Shown in pieces: positions 38,076-49,509 of a stretch of 64,000 bases of DNA. The notes under the pieces are model-generated. The model made no database searches. It was not told the origin of the DNA and saw only the letters and a list, made by a program, of their open reading frames with translations. Location: assembly GCF_910591885.1 (NCBI RefSeq), contig NC_063283.1:6929001-6993000 (forward strand), given 5' to 3'. The translations under genes were made by a program, and so were the position numbers. Origin of the DNA: Bombus terrestris. Its lineage: Eukaryota; Arthropoda; Insecta; Hymenoptera; Apidae. The stretch's first letter is position 1, and every line of letters begins with the position of its first letter.

Positions 38076-38149
38076 ATTTCGTTACGATCGCTATAAGATT
38101 GTAAGAAAATCAACTTTCGTTCAACTATTATAGATTGGCGATCGATGAC
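38076..38149. other. Short AT-rich spacer
   Basis: Nothing recognisable. Confidence 0.3.
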
Positions 38150-38500
38150 ATAGTGCGCCAGGTCGCGTAGGATCCCCGCATTACGTGGGATTACGTGCAC
38201 TACGTGGCTCTACCTACCCTAACGTCTCTCGTAAGCGACATCACCTCCTCTGGCCGGTACCGGCTCGCCTCGCTGCCTAAGGCATGTCTTCAATGGCGAA
38301 CACGCTGTTAAATATAGCCGGGGCATTCATAAATCAGGCGAATACCGGCGATGTTAAAGGGGCGGTCGCCTCGCGTGGGTAGGCGAACGCGAATGCGAGG
38401 AACGTTAAGGCAGGCATAATAACCACGCCGGGAGAGACCACGACTAAATTCTTCCGGCGTGATACCGACCCCCCTCGATACGACATACACAAGGCCTTTT
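38150..38500. other. GC-rich patch, candidate cis-regulatory element
   Basis: This 350-bp patch is strongly CpG-rich, with phrases such as ggccggtaccggc (38253-38265, a perfect 13-base dyad around the central t-a) and cctcgc...gcgagg. Open frames on the minus strand (38308-38600) are short and overlapping without a domain. It stands between a tandem repeat and AT-rich sequence and is a strong candidate for conservation testing. Confidence 0.35.
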
Positions 38501-39170
38501 TTCCAACTTCTTTTAACCTCCTTTCCTGCTGCTCGATCGTGTACCTGTAACTTCTCGTTTCGATACTCATTCGTCGATCATTCTTCCATCCGTCGAACAA
38601 GCATCGAGGACGCTGACGTATCTTGTTGGACTTTGGATGTTGGTATTGCTTGATGCGTTGAATGTCAGGCGAAATTTTTGAGTTTCTTTTTTTTTTGTAC
38701 CGTGTTGGCGATTATTTTAGCTGGGTACATTGTAACGAGCATATGTGTTACTTTAATTTTTGTTATTTTGTCGAGTGATGTTTGAAGGTGCATTAAATGG
38801 AACGTTAAATCGAATTAAGGAATCGTACACGTTAGTAATTATTTCTTCGTATTTAGGGAAACTCGAAGAAATATTTTTCAACGTTTGAAAAATATAACTT
38901 GGTTGGAAATTCATGTTAATAATTTTACCAAATAATAATAATATTAATTTTACCAATTCGTGTAATTCCTATATAATTTGGCATCCAGATATCGGTATAC
39001 AAAATACATACATTGATACAGAAAAAGAACAATATCTACGAAGCCTCGGATGACTCATAACGCTATTATTATCTTGCCAAAAATGTTCTCAAGATCATTA
39101 ACGATGTCGTGCCGACAAACAAAGTGTTGTATCCAACGCTTCCCAACCAATTTCTCGCACCATTTACCAT
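38501..39170. other. Non-coding stretch, no gene seen
   Basis: Mixed to AT-rich; a T-run at 38688-38696. Frames are short and have no recognisable domain. Confidence 0.35.
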
Positions 39171-39480
39171 CTACTTCAACTTAAAATGCATAATTCTACT
39201 CTAATTCATCTCCGTTCCAAATATATATACTCAAAACATTATTTCAACTTTTCATATAAAAAAAAGAAAAATAAAACTAAACCTATCCTTTTTCTACGAC
39301 GTACGAATATTTTCTCCAAAGACAAATATCCTATCACTCCACCTTAAAATACAATTTTTCTCTAATTTGTCTTCATTCCAAATATACCTATACCCAGAAT
39401 ATTATTTCAAGAAAGAAAAACAAGCAAGCCAATCTTTTTTCTACGTCGTACGAATATTCTTGCAAAAGGATAGGATATCC
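39171..39480. repeat. Diverged tandem duplication, period about 147-163 bp
   Basis: Paired phrases: ttaaaatgcataattctact at 39181 with ttaaaatacaatttttctct at 39344; then gttccaaatatatatactca with attccaaatatacctatacc; acattatttca with atattatttca; and ctacgacgtacgaatatttt (39294) with ctacgtcgtacgaatattct (39441). All are collinear. The spacing shrinks from 163 to 147 bp along the unit because of an indel in the A-rich part. Confidence 0.85.
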
Positions 39481-40559
39481 AGCTCTTACCAAGGGAGACT
39501 CGCTTTCGCCTAAGACCAAGGACTATTTAACAGCTGGAAGACAAAAGCAACCGGTTTCGTTTTCAACGAGCGCAGAGGAGTAACAAGGAAGACTCGCGTG
39601 GATGAGTCAAGGATCGTCGTATATGGTAGCATCCGGAAATAGGTCATCCTTTCCATTGATCGTCAGTGTCGGTGATCTGTGCAGCCGCTATTGAGCCACG
39701 TACAGATCCCATTTTCACGTGTTTCTTCCTCATCGACCAACGGTTCTCTTCTTTATACAGAAATTGGTCAGCCAATCGACACAGTAGCGATAATCTAAAC
39801 GGCCTCATCAATCTCTGGCTTCCTCGGTTCTTTCGATGCCTTTAGTTTACTCTGGGTGGGCGCGACGTTTGCATCCTTAAGAGTGACACATTGAAATCCA
39901 CGTTTCATTACGTAATACGTTTTCTTCTGTAGTAACGAAAGCCGACCAGATGGATCGTTAATCATGATTTCGTTCATCGCACGTCTAAGTGCTGCTGCGT
40001 TCGAAAGATCGGTATGGTACGAATACGCCGATATTTGTGCGATTCTATGGTGCTTCGAGTCGGTGTGAGTCGATTCAAGACAGAGCTGTAGGTTAATGTG
40101 TTGTTCGAAACAGAAGTTAGAAAACTTTTAACGTGAAAAAATGGGAAGTTGGAAGAAGTGGGAGTCTGATACGTTGTAGGTTGGATAAAAAGAAAGTGGG
40201 AGATCTCTAGACGAATGGAAAAGACATTCGTTGCGACTATATGTAAATTATATGATTATGTATCTTCCTGTTACTCCGAATTCAGTTCAGTAGAGTTCGG
40301 TACACTCAAATTCAGTTGGTTAATTGCGTGCGACGAGCGTAAATTTTATTCGTCCATGGTTCGTGTTTTATTAACCTTAAGCTAAAAATTTGCAGTATTT
40401 AAAGCGCATAGTGCGATGTTCTTTTCATAACGCTTCGCATGATCTAAATTATGATTCTCGATCGAGTAAATGTAGTTGAAAGAACGATCAAAAATCTCAC
40501 GATCACCTGAGAGTTAAAAAGGATACTTAGAACTGTCACTGACGATCAAGCTCATTCTC
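39481..40559. other. Non-coding stretch, no gene seen
   Basis: A modestly GC-richer patch at 39480-39970 is followed by mixed sequence. Two arthropod-initiator-like ttcagtt motifs occur at 40281 and 40311, but no TATA box has the right spacing. No supported exon. Confidence 0.35.
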
Positions 40560-40665
40560 AAGTCAAACAAAGTCATCGACATCGTGTCATTGGTATTCTG
40601 GACCAGTTGAAAGTCGAGAAGGGTTATCGAGATCGTGTCATTCACGGCCAAGGTTATTTGAAGAC
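40560..40665. repeat. Two-copy tandem repeat, period about 51 bp
   Basis: Phrase tcatcgacatcgtgtcattg at 40573 and ttatcgagatcgtgtcattc at 40624, each followed by gg-tatt/gg-ttatt and flanked by related aagtc/gaag phrases. Confidence 0.65.
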
Positions 40666-41690
40666 TATACTATCAGATTTCAAGGTCGCTCGAAGATTTT
40701 TCAAACTTCATTACGTTGCATCCTCCTTACGAAACCATCCGAAAAGATATCTTTCTACGGATCATTAGTAAGAAACAATTTTTCTGGTAGATTAAAAGAA
40801 CATTCGATCCTGGAAAACTTAATCGTACTCATAAAAGCCTGAATTTGCATAAACATCTACAATCTAACCATAATTTACACCTGGCAGACGTAAAACAAGC
40901 ATCCTTATCGCTTTAACACAAATCAGGGTATCTTAAGAGTTAAGAAAATAAAAATCTTCAACGAAGAATCGAAACAACCGTTCAGTCTTGTTCCCTAAAA
41001 TTCGATTTATGTCTCGACAAGGGTAACGTCGTTGAACCACCGATAACGATACTGTTAAAAGCAATGGATATCCTCGAAATACCTCGCATCGTTCGTGTTT
41101 TTTGGCAACTAAAGCGAAAACAGCCCTTTACTCCTACGGATTTCTGATTTCGCGATAAAATTTCGCACGAACATAAGATCGCCATTTTCTCTTGGAAACA
41201 ATAATTCTAAACGTTTCTCAGATGGAACGATCTTTCGACATATGCGATGTGCGCCTGTTCCTCTGCGCGAATGACCTGTTCACCGAGCGTAAAAATTTGC
41301 ATGTGTAAGTATCCCAAATTCCAGCCAAATTGCTACACGGTACACGATGAAGCTTGCACTAAAAATCTGCATCCGGCTCGTACACGAGATTTCGAACTCG
41401 TGAATATGTATTTCGTTGACATATGTATTCATCAAGGATGTTCTATGTTTCTGAATAACACGACGTGTATTTTGGTTTTGGGAATACCGCTTTGCACTGT
41501 TTCTCGACTCTTCAAGAGTTTGATTATCGCAGTGCAAATAGTCGCTTTAATGCAAAAATAGATTCTAATTACGATGGATTTTTTATTTTAGTTTATTAAA
41601 ATTCATGACCGCTTGAATCTAAAAATTCAATGTTCATTCACGAAAGCCTTCATCCGCGCAAACAAGGAACCACGAACATTTCAAATTAAT
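40666..41690. other. Non-coding stretch, no gene seen
   Basis: Mixed composition. The frames at 41247-41561 (plus, 104 codons) and 41280-41537 (minus) overlap on opposite strands and neither has a recognisable domain. Confidence 0.35.
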
Positions 41691-42000
41691 AAAGATATTG
41701 CAATTCTGCACGATTATGTTCGTCTTCTTCCGAGTTTATAAAAATCTCGAGCCAAAGAACGTAAAGTTTCAACGTTCTTCATCTATGAAACGCCATCGGA
41801 CGAAATTCGATGAGTCAAATTCTACACTATCTCAAATTTATAACTCTCGCTTAGAAATTTATAAAAATGTCTACCCGAAGAAAAAACCACGGACATCAAG
41901 AATGCACCACTTTTCGCGTATCAAGCGTCATCGAACGAAACAGAAGACACGTACGATAGAAAGATTTCCAACTCGATGGGTCCAATTCTACATGACCCTT
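41691..42000. repeat. Diverged tandem duplication, period 124-166 bp
   Basis: Collinear anchors: tttataaaaatctcgagcc at 41736 with tttataaaaatgtctaccc at 41858; cgccatcggacgaaat at 41791 with cgtcatcgaacgaaac at 41926; tcgatgagtcaaattctaca at 41807 with tcgatgggtccaattctaca at 41973. The growing offset implies insertions in the second copy. The 146-codon plus frame at 41698-42138 runs through both copies in different registers, so it is not a real gene. Confidence 0.75.
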
Positions 42001-43730
42001 TCTCCTTGCTTCCGAAAAGTCGAAAGCAACAGGGAAGCAGCTTCACAAAGAGAAAAGAAACACAATAGCGAGACACGATTTCTAACTTTTACGATCGTCG
42101 ATAGAACGGACAAATGGCGCCTTTCTCCCGTTTCGTAAAGAAATGTCGCAACAGCTGGGTGTCGAGCAGAACGATTTTTCTTAATTTCAGGCCAATGCGG
42201 CCGAGAGAAAATTAACGTGGGCAGCGGAAGGTGAAATCAATATAAAAGAACTCGGTGTAACGGCTGAACGCGCGGGATGAGCCACGGGACGGGTATACCA
42301 GGGCAACTCGGCAATGAGTAATGACCTGGACGATGGGGACGTCGGACACGGGGCCAAGTAACGAATTTGCTCGCATCTCTTACACCGCGATCATCACGGT
42401 GGGTAGATGTGATCAGGTACGTACGCTGGATATTTGGTGCCACGTGTAGACTGGCCTTTGTCTTATCGTTGGTATAGGCATAAATGGATACCGTGAATAT
42501 AGGATAAAATTGATAATTATTATATTAAATTGTCGCAGAAGTTTCTTTCGTTTTATAAGGAAATAATAGATACACGATGTTTTGTGTTTTGTATTATTTT
42601 ATCGAATTGTGTATGATTCATTTTGTTCGAATGGAACGAAAAATAACATATAAAGAATAGTATAAAACAAGAGTGTTGTGCATCTATCGTTTCCTTATAA
42701 AACGAAAGAAACCTAATATAATCGTGAGTATCATATGGAAAATTGAATTGTATTCGGTTTTCAAGATATTATGACGGAATTACGATTTTATTAATCCCTT
42801 GCCTTCTGAGGCAATGTTCGTATTACGAATCATAGTTACGGCTGAATAAAGGCACGTTATATTTCTAACAGAGCTTCATTTCAATTCCTATTTTGCTTTG
42901 AATTTTTCAAATCGACCATCTCTACATATAAATGATACACAGGGTTTCGTTGCTTTGCATCAGACACTAGGTTACACTGAAAGTGTCAAGCAAGATAAAA
43001 GTGTAAAAAACGTGCTTCAACTTTTTCGAACTTCACACGGTGGTATGTTATAAATGGAAGAAGAAAGGCTAATAAAAAGACATCGGGCAGATTCCTGGAA
43101 TTGCTCTGCATAATTACGACACGAATTTTATATGACCCAACAACGTGAATTGCCTAAAAAGAAGTTACAAATGAAATGTTGCGTTAACGTAATGCTGGCC
43201 CTTAATGGCTTAAAAGACCTCCGAAGGTTCCTCGATCACCAGCCGTCCCATTCAGTGGCCAAAAAATATTCTCTCGTTTCTACGAAATTTCCTCTCTTCG
43301 TTTTCGACTCTCGCGGTTCGGATCAACGCGTATATTTCGCCTGTACAAGAAGAGCTGTTCGGCTGGCTACATTTTTTCGCTCGTACTCGCTTTGTTGCTG
43401 GCTTCTGGCGACGCGCAGCATTGCTGGGTTCGCGATGTGATCTACCGTGTTAATACTCGCCGCGGCGCAGCGTAGCACGACACGCGATAAAAGCGATCGC
43501 TTTAAAGTAGCCTCGTAAAGCACGGAATGGGAATGGCACCCTGCGCGGCACCCCCGTACAAAATAACGAGGCGGCCACCGACGATTTATTTTCGGGGTAC
43601 CAAGATGCAACGCCGTCTGGGAGAAGATACACGGTAGTCGCGTCGGGAGCCTTTGCACGCCAACTTTTTTCCTCCGATTTACACTGATCTCTGAGATATC
43701 ACCGATATCGAATCGTGGCACGAAGTCTGC
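42001..43730. other. Non-coding stretch with two GC-rich patches
   Basis: The patches are 42100-42460 and 43180-43720. A good acceptor-like site, tttttcttaatttcag (ending 42190), is followed 40 bp later by a weak donor (gaag|gtgaaa), with two frames open between them; this is too little to call an exon. Overlapping minus frames at 43323-43721 have no recognisable domain. The AT-rich part 42470-43120 shows inverted copies of ttcgttttataaggaaa (42548) and ttccttataaaacgaaa (42690), see findings. Confidence 0.4.
42548..42707. repeat. 17-bp inverted repeat flanking a 125-bp AT-rich spacer
   Basis: The left arm, ttcgttttataaggaaa at about 42548-42564, and the right arm, tttccttataaaacgaaa at about 42690-42707, are reverse complements over 17 bases. 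A further pair lies just inside: tagatacacgatg (42569) against catctatcg (42681). This could be the terminal inverted repeat of a tiny non-autonomous DNA element or a fold-back sequence. Confidence 0.6.
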
Positions 43731-43734
43731 GTGT

Positions 43735-43990
43735 ATTTTTCATCGAATGGAAACGTTAAACGTGGACGAGTATCTTGTAGTAGGAATCATTCGATTATTC
43801 ATCTGCCTCGTAGCTAAATCGTCATGAAATAGAAGAAGTGTTTTGGGTGATCTTTTCGTCGAATAGAAACGTTAAACGTGGACAAGTGTCTTGTAGTAGA
43901 AATCATTCGAGAAAGATGAATATCTTCCTCGTAGGTGAATATGAAATAAATGAAATAGTAGAAATGTTTTGGATGATCTTTGAGAATATT
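43735..43990. repeat. Tandem duplication, period 116 bp, two copies plus partial third
   Basis: Copies start at tcgaatggaaacgttaaacg (43743) and tcgaatagaaacgttaaacg (43859). They continue with tggac(g/a)agt(a/g)tcttgtagta and (g/a)gaatcattcga. The phrase gaagtgttttgggtgatctt (43835) recurs as gaaatgttttggatgatctt (43961), giving a partial third register. This is among the best-preserved duplications of the window, so probably one of the youngest. Confidence 0.9.
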
Positions 43991-43999
43991 CAAATCTCA

Positions 44000-44510
44000 T
44001 TAGTTCTTCACAGGTGGGGATCGGGAAAGAAGTGTAAGTCGTAAGTTTTCTGATAAACTATCCTCGATAAAATAAATCTAAGCAACTACAAATTGCCCGA
44101 TAAAATTCAGCTACTGCTACGATAGTCAACTGAAGCATAAATTACCTAATAAATCATCTACTCGTTACTCGTTCTAAAATAACCTTCCACGCTAATCGAT
44201 AATACGCAATCAATCTTCTATACTATTATAAAAAATTGCTAAAACCGAAATTAAATATCACAAATTTCCTGACAAGTTATTCATCCATTTCAAAGTAAAC
44301 ATTAACTTTCACCAAATCTTCCAACCCTATGAATTTCCACAAAAATATTACAACAAATCTAAATATATCATAGATTCTTTGATAAAGTATAAAATTGCCC
44401 ATCACCAATTCGTTTCGAAGTAAACTAAATTTTCCATCGAATCTTCAAACTCTATGCATTTCCAAGAAAATTCTAAAGAGGATCTAAGCATGGCAAAATC
44501 TCTATGTAGA
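44000..44510. repeat. Degenerate tandem repeat, last two copies 125 bp apart
   Basis: The clear pair is tttcaaagtaaacattaact at 44288 with tttcgaagtaaactaaattt at 44413, followed by cca(a/t)c(a/g)aatcttc(c/a)aa(c/a)cctatg(a/c)atttcca in both. Upstream, phrases such as cctgacaagttattcatcc, cctaataaatcatctactcg and ctgataaactatcctcg suggest two or three older copies. Confidence 0.7.
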
Positions 44511-46376
44511 GATTATATAGAAAATAAAACGCATGCAGCCCTTTGATAGGTAACTCGCCGTGAAGGAGGCGAATTTACGAGCGGTCGTTCACCGTGTACA
44601 CGCGTGCCCGTACGCAGCGAGTAACGCGTGCAGGTAGCGAGGACGCCGATTATTTATAGTCGCTCGCACTTACAAATGCATCGTGCCGGTGCGCATCACG
44701 AGGGGGTCCCCACGATAGCATCGGCTTACTTTCCAGGCAAAATACAGACGTGAGCCGAGCTGCGCGACGACATCAGAATCGAGCAAAACGCAGCCTAACG
44801 CACCTGTCCTCGTGTCGCGCGTCCACCGTCGCAAAATACGACCAAATTATCCGGGAAATCGATGAAATTATCCAGCTGTACGTCCCGCTCAGAACCTTAT
44901 GCGCTTCCTAGAAGATTCACGATTGATCGTATAATGATTACACGTTTCTGCGTAACCACCGTGTAACCACGCAACTATATAAATTTCTACAAACCTCTGC
45001 AAGACCAGGCAAAATAGTTGCAAAGTACTAGACGCATAAATTGAGTGGATAAAGAACAGGAAAATAATAAAAAATGAATAAAAAGCGATTATCAAAATTT
45101 CCTTCATCTAACTTTCAGATTTAGTTACATCTGTTGAAAAGAGAAAGTTTCAATTTCTTGGAACAAGGAATTGAAAATATTTGCAGTTCTAATATACAAT
45201 ACTAATTAGTGAAAGGTTGCTCGATAAGAAATTTAATTACTGCCAATCTTGATTGGAAACAATAAATAGTATTAAATAGACTCGGAATGGGTAAATTCAT
45301 TAATAATCAATACTAATCTGTACGTGTCTTTTATCCTTTGACATTTAAAATTTAACAATCTTTGACGATATTAGGGCACTAAATATTCGTGAAGGGTAGG
45401 ATATAAATAAGAGAAAATTTGTCATCCCTTGTAAACAAGTAAACAACCTTATGTATCGTGATATAAATATCTTCTTCTATTTTTAAATGTATACCTTATT
45501 TTTAAGCACCTTAAATTTTTAAGAGCTGTTTTTTTCATACGGGACTTTCTTTCCATGCTCCAATAACTTCATATTTTTTGACAATATAATACCTAAATAA
45601 AAATTTCGTGGTATCTTAAACATTGTATTATTTAAATATTTCAATTTAAATATATAGTATTAAATAATGCATTAATTATTATCAGTCCCCTAAGAACTTA
45701 TTTCGTAGAATTTTCAACGTCACAGCATTTGTCTAACGTAGAAGAGAATTTTTTACGTTGTTTATACATAGTTTTTACGTTTCCCGGAAAAACACGTCTA
45801 ACTTACCGCGATTTATCTTTATAGCTTTTTTCATATCGTTTCGACGAGAGTCCAAGGCGTGACGACGAGAAATCGTTCAAAAATACCTGGAAATGCCGAA
45901 CTACTGACTGTTTGGGCCTGTAAATCCTATTAATAGGCCAATTTGTCTCGCGTCTACTAATTTTTCTCATGTACGATTCGTAAATTCCGATGAAACATTT
46001 GGGGAAATTTATAGTGAAAATTAGACTTCGATTCGGAAATATATGACGAGCAATAAAAACGAATAAACTATATGAATAGGAAATTTTATGAAAATTGTTG
46101 GAAGCATGTGATGCTATTTACGATGTGCGTGATTTTTATTTGGAAAGTCGTAAAATTATGAGATATTATTTTCGAGAGAATATTATGTAAGATTTGTGTG
46201 CGAAAAATGTTGAAACATTAGACGTTACATAAAAAATGTTCAAGAGATTTGGATGTTAAAATATCGTGTGAAATTAAGTCTGAAGGTAGATTCAAAATAT
46301 TCCGCCGCGCAAAACTTCTTGCGAGATACAATCGATTTAACTGCAGTCCCCTTCCTTTACAATTTTATTCTTTATT
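44511..46376. other. Non-coding stretch with one GC-rich patch
   Basis: The patch 44540-44850 is CpG-rich (reads such as cacgcgtgcccgtacgcagcg) without an open frame of 60 codons. The rest, 44880-46370, is AT-rich with no recognisable element. Confidence 0.4.
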
Positions 46377-46880
46377 CTTTCCAATATCAATATTTATAAA
46401 ATCCTACTATATTTAATCAAATTTGCCAATCATTAAAAAAAATTTATAAATTACCCAAACATCACTTTACTTACAAATAAACCTGATCCTCTTCAAGTCC
46501 AATACTAATATAATTTTATAATTTTTTATCGACTTCTGGAAATCTTAAACATCTGTACGGTACCTCTAAAATATAAACAATTCAATTCTTTCCAAACAGA
46601 ATGTCAATATAATCCTATCCTCTCAAAGAAAAGAAAAAAATCTCGATAAAAGATTCAATTCTCCCAAAATCCAATATTAACATAATTCTATCATTTGTAA
46701 TACAATTTTCCAATAATTTAAAAAACCCCATAAATTACCTTCAAGATATAAACTCCAGCCTTTCCAAGTCCAATGTTGTCTAACATAACTTTAGCATTAT
46801 CGATAAAATTTTTCAATCGCTTAAAAAGTATATAAAGTACCAAAGACATTACTATAAAATATAAATAAATTTGGTTTTCT
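46377..46880. repeat. Tandem array, five diverged copies of 73-112 bp
   Basis: Copies begin at ctttccaatatcaatatt (46377), ctcttcaagtccaatacta (46489), ctttccaaacagaatgtcaa (46588), ctcccaaaatccaatattaa (46661) and ctttccaagtccaatgttgt (46760). Each is followed by ata(a/t)(t/c)-type phrases such as cataattctatc, then aattttccaat/aatttttcaat and (c)aaattacc/aagtacc. Spacings are 112, 99, 73 and 99 bp. The third unit is shortened. Strand asymmetry is strong: the array is C- and A-rich on the plus strand with very few G. Confidence 0.75.
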
Positions 46881-48114
46881 CTCCCGGTATTCCCATAATC
46901 TCGCCACTCCCGATAAAAATTTCCATCACTGGAGGAACAGTTTAAACGCGGCTCCGGCTGTTTAAAAAATCGCGTCCTCGATCAGACAAGTCTCGATCGT
47001 AACTCCGAGGCTATCGAAGCTGTGCACCCAGCCAGGAAGAATCCCGCGCGTGGAAAATATACGGACAGGTCGAAGGGACTGCGGTGGTTCGTGACCAATG
47101 TTCTCGATTTTTCTTCAGATTCGTCCCACCGCTCGGGACATGAAAAGGAATGTCGCATCTTTTCTCTATCAGAACGTCTAACGGTACAGCAGGCAACCTC
47201 GTGCATTTGCGTACGCAAGACCTCCACGAACTAACGGAGTTAATTAAAATCGTTAAGGATGTTTTGCGAGGCCCGTCCCTTCTGCTGTACAAGGATTGCT
47301 CGACTCGAGCGAACATATATCGTTGCCTTTAGCAAGGATTTATATTTTTTCAATAGAAATCGTAAAATGTACGTGCATGGTACGTAAATTTGTGTGTGTG
47401 TGTATGTGTGTTTTTTTTTTAGATATGGTGTTAAAGATTCAGACTTTTGCTCTCCATTTTACCGTTCTCCCTTTTTTTCTATTTTGCTGTCGACTTGTTT
47501 TTAGAATTCAGTTAGATCTAACAATATTTTAGATATTTTGTGGATATCTCGAGTGACTGAGATATTTTAATAAAAACGATAGGATTACGTCAATATCGGA
47601 TTTGGGGAGAAGAAATTGGGTTTTGGGTTTATCGATATCTTATTGATAATTTACGTGAAATGGTTATGAAATTATGAAAATTTATATCGAGAAATATGAA
47701 TTTTCTTTTATGATGTATCGTTATATAGTTTATACGTGGAAACAAGAAAATTCTTTTCTGGGTGAAATGCGAGATTTTGTATTCCATTTAAGATTTCAAA
47801 TAAATCGAGAACCAAGTAAATAACGATCTGCTGTGTTTACATGAAACAACAATAACTTCTTTAGGATAAAAGTGTTCCGCTAATTTTTTATTCCACGACT
47901 CTCGCAAGAAATTCAATTTAATTTCGCGATAAGGAAGATTCCACTCGTATATCAGAGGAAAGTAATTCCATTTATTCAATGAATAAGGTAATAAGAAAGT
48001 AATGAGCGTGTAGAGTAATTAGCCTCCGTGATAATATCTACGAACAAGCAATTTTTTTTTTAATTTACACGAAAGAAACGTAGGTTTCTCCTCTCAATCC
48101 ATACACTGTGAATC
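46881..48114. other. Non-coding stretch with GC-rich patch
   Basis: The patch 46930-47300 holds overlapping frames on both strands without a domain. A (TG)n tract with one interruption and a T10 run lies at 47391-47420, and a T-run at 48051-48061. Confidence 0.4.
47391..47420. repeat. (TG)n microsatellite followed by T10
   Basis: tgtgtgtgtgtgtatgtgtg then a T-run, ending in ag. Confidence 0.85.
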
Positions 48115-48915
48115 TTCTAACAAAAAGTGGAACACCCATTCACAACAATACCACAACCTACCATACTCATAATCTTTACTATCTTCTCTATAAACCTAGA
48201 AGAACAGACCGTGTCATCAAAACAAAAACCACGTATCTAATTCCTAGATCCGATCATCTTCACGGAAATACTTTTATAAATAGAATGATCAACTTTCTGA
48301 CGTTTTCTATCACAACCTACCATACTTCCAGCCATCTTTACCAGATAAACAAACACCTCTATAAATCAGAAAAGCACGAACAATCAATTACTAGATTCAC
48401 TGATTTCTACGAAAATACTGTTTTAAATAGATCGGTATTTTGTATTGCCGATATTTTCTACCGGAACCCTATCATATTTCTAATCCTCTTTACCAGACAA
48501 AATAAACATCTCTAGAAACCAGAAGAAAAAACATGGTCAATCAACTAACTAATCTCTACATACAGTGACTTTTGCAAAACTACTTTTACAAATAGAATGA
48601 TCAAGACTCTGACTTTTCCTATCATAACGCACCATACTTCTAATCCTCTGTGCCAGACTATGAGCCAGGAAAGGCACGAACAATCGACCAACTGGTCCTT
48701 AGATACTGCGATTTTTGTGAGAATATTGTTTCAAATAGAACGCTCAACGTTCTGTATTCCCTGCGTTTTCTATCAGAACCTATCGTATCCTCGATCTTCT
48801 TTATCAGAGGAACATCCCTAGAAATCAAAGAAAAATTCATACGAATGAAATCTCTGGATCCAGTGATTCGCAGGAAAATACTGTTCTAAATAGAATGACC
48901 AACACCCATAAATTC
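48115..48915. repeat. Satellite-like array, five to six diverged copies of 143-165 bp
   Basis: The boundary phrase aaatagaatgatcaa (or a variant) occurs at 48281, 48428, 48593, 48736 and 48891, giving periods of 147, 165, 143 and 155 bp. A further copy upstream is shown by cacaacctaccatact at 48152 against 48311. Within the unit the order is ttctatcacaacctaccata, then tcctctttaccagacaaa, then acatctctagaaa, then gcacgaacaatc, then gattcactgatttc, then gaaaatactgttttaa. Only two short plus-strand frames (135 and 79 codons) run through it; they change register between copies and are artefacts. The period is close to a nucleosome repeat, and the array is C/A-rich and G-poor on the plus strand. 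Confidence 0.85.
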
Positions 48916-49080
48916 AGTCTAAGCAATTAAATAATATCATTGAAGCAAGCAATGTGTCCAACGAAAATATCGAAACACTTATTATTAACTCGTTCAAAGG
49001 CGATCATCGTTTCGATTGCAAGATTGAGTCGTTCGCCAAAGATTCCTCCAGTTCCCATCCTAAGAAATATTAACTTCCAT
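48916..49080. other. Short non-coding spacer
   Basis: Mixed composition, no feature recognised. Confidence 0.35.
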
Positions 49081-49131
49081 GAAGAAGAAGAAGAAGAAGA
49101 AGACGAAGAAGAAGAAGAAGAAGAAGAAGAA
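49081..49131. repeat. (GAA)n microsatellite
   Basis: Sixteen-odd GAA units with a single GAC interruption. The Glu-rich or Ser-rich frames crossing it on the two strands are simple-repeat artefacts. Confidence 0.95.
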
Positions 49132-49279
49132 AATGATGATAAAGAAACGGCATACACAGCGTCGACAGATTTATGCGGCGATAATTATCGCGACCGTTAT
49201 CTGCTAATCGTCTGAATTCCATATTGCATCCTACTATATTTCATCGCGAGCAACGTTTGATCAAAAGCTCCAAGCAGAT

Positions 49280-49353
49280 TTTCTTCTTCCGCAGCTTCTT
49301 CTTCTTCTTGTTCTTTTTCTTCTGTTTCTTCTTCTTCTTCTTCTTCTTCTTCC
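49280..49353. repeat. (TTC)n microsatellite facing the (GAA)n tract
   Basis: Interrupted ttc repeats (with gcag, ttg, and ttt-ctg interruptions) over about 74 bp. The tract is the reverse complement in kind of 49081-49131, 150 bp away, so together they form a long inverted repeat of simple sequence. Confidence 0.95.
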
Positions 49354-49488
49354 AATCGTTGAAGATTTCACGCTCACGCGTTACGTGAAAACTCGCTATT
49401 GACACAGAAAACGATTCGTTCGTTCATACGTTCGTCCAGATCACAAACGTCGAAGCCTGTGCGTGAATCGTGCACGTCTTTAATCCTG

Positions 49489-49509
49489 TTATTATTATTA
49501 TTATTATTA
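49489..49509. repeat. (TTA)n microsatellite
   Basis: Seven consecutive tta units preceded by atcctg. Confidence 0.9.

Noticed and set aside
41698..42138. 146-codon plus-strand frame
   Set aside because: It runs through both copies of a tandem duplication in different registers, so the peptide is not repeated as a real coding duplication would be.
42191..42230. 40-nt segment after a strong acceptor, with donor gaag|gtgaaa
   Set aside because: Donor is weak, two frames are open, and a 40-nt exon cannot be assessed by eye.
48927..49215. Poly-Glu and poly-Ser frames
   Set aside because: Simple translation of the (GAA)n microsatellite.
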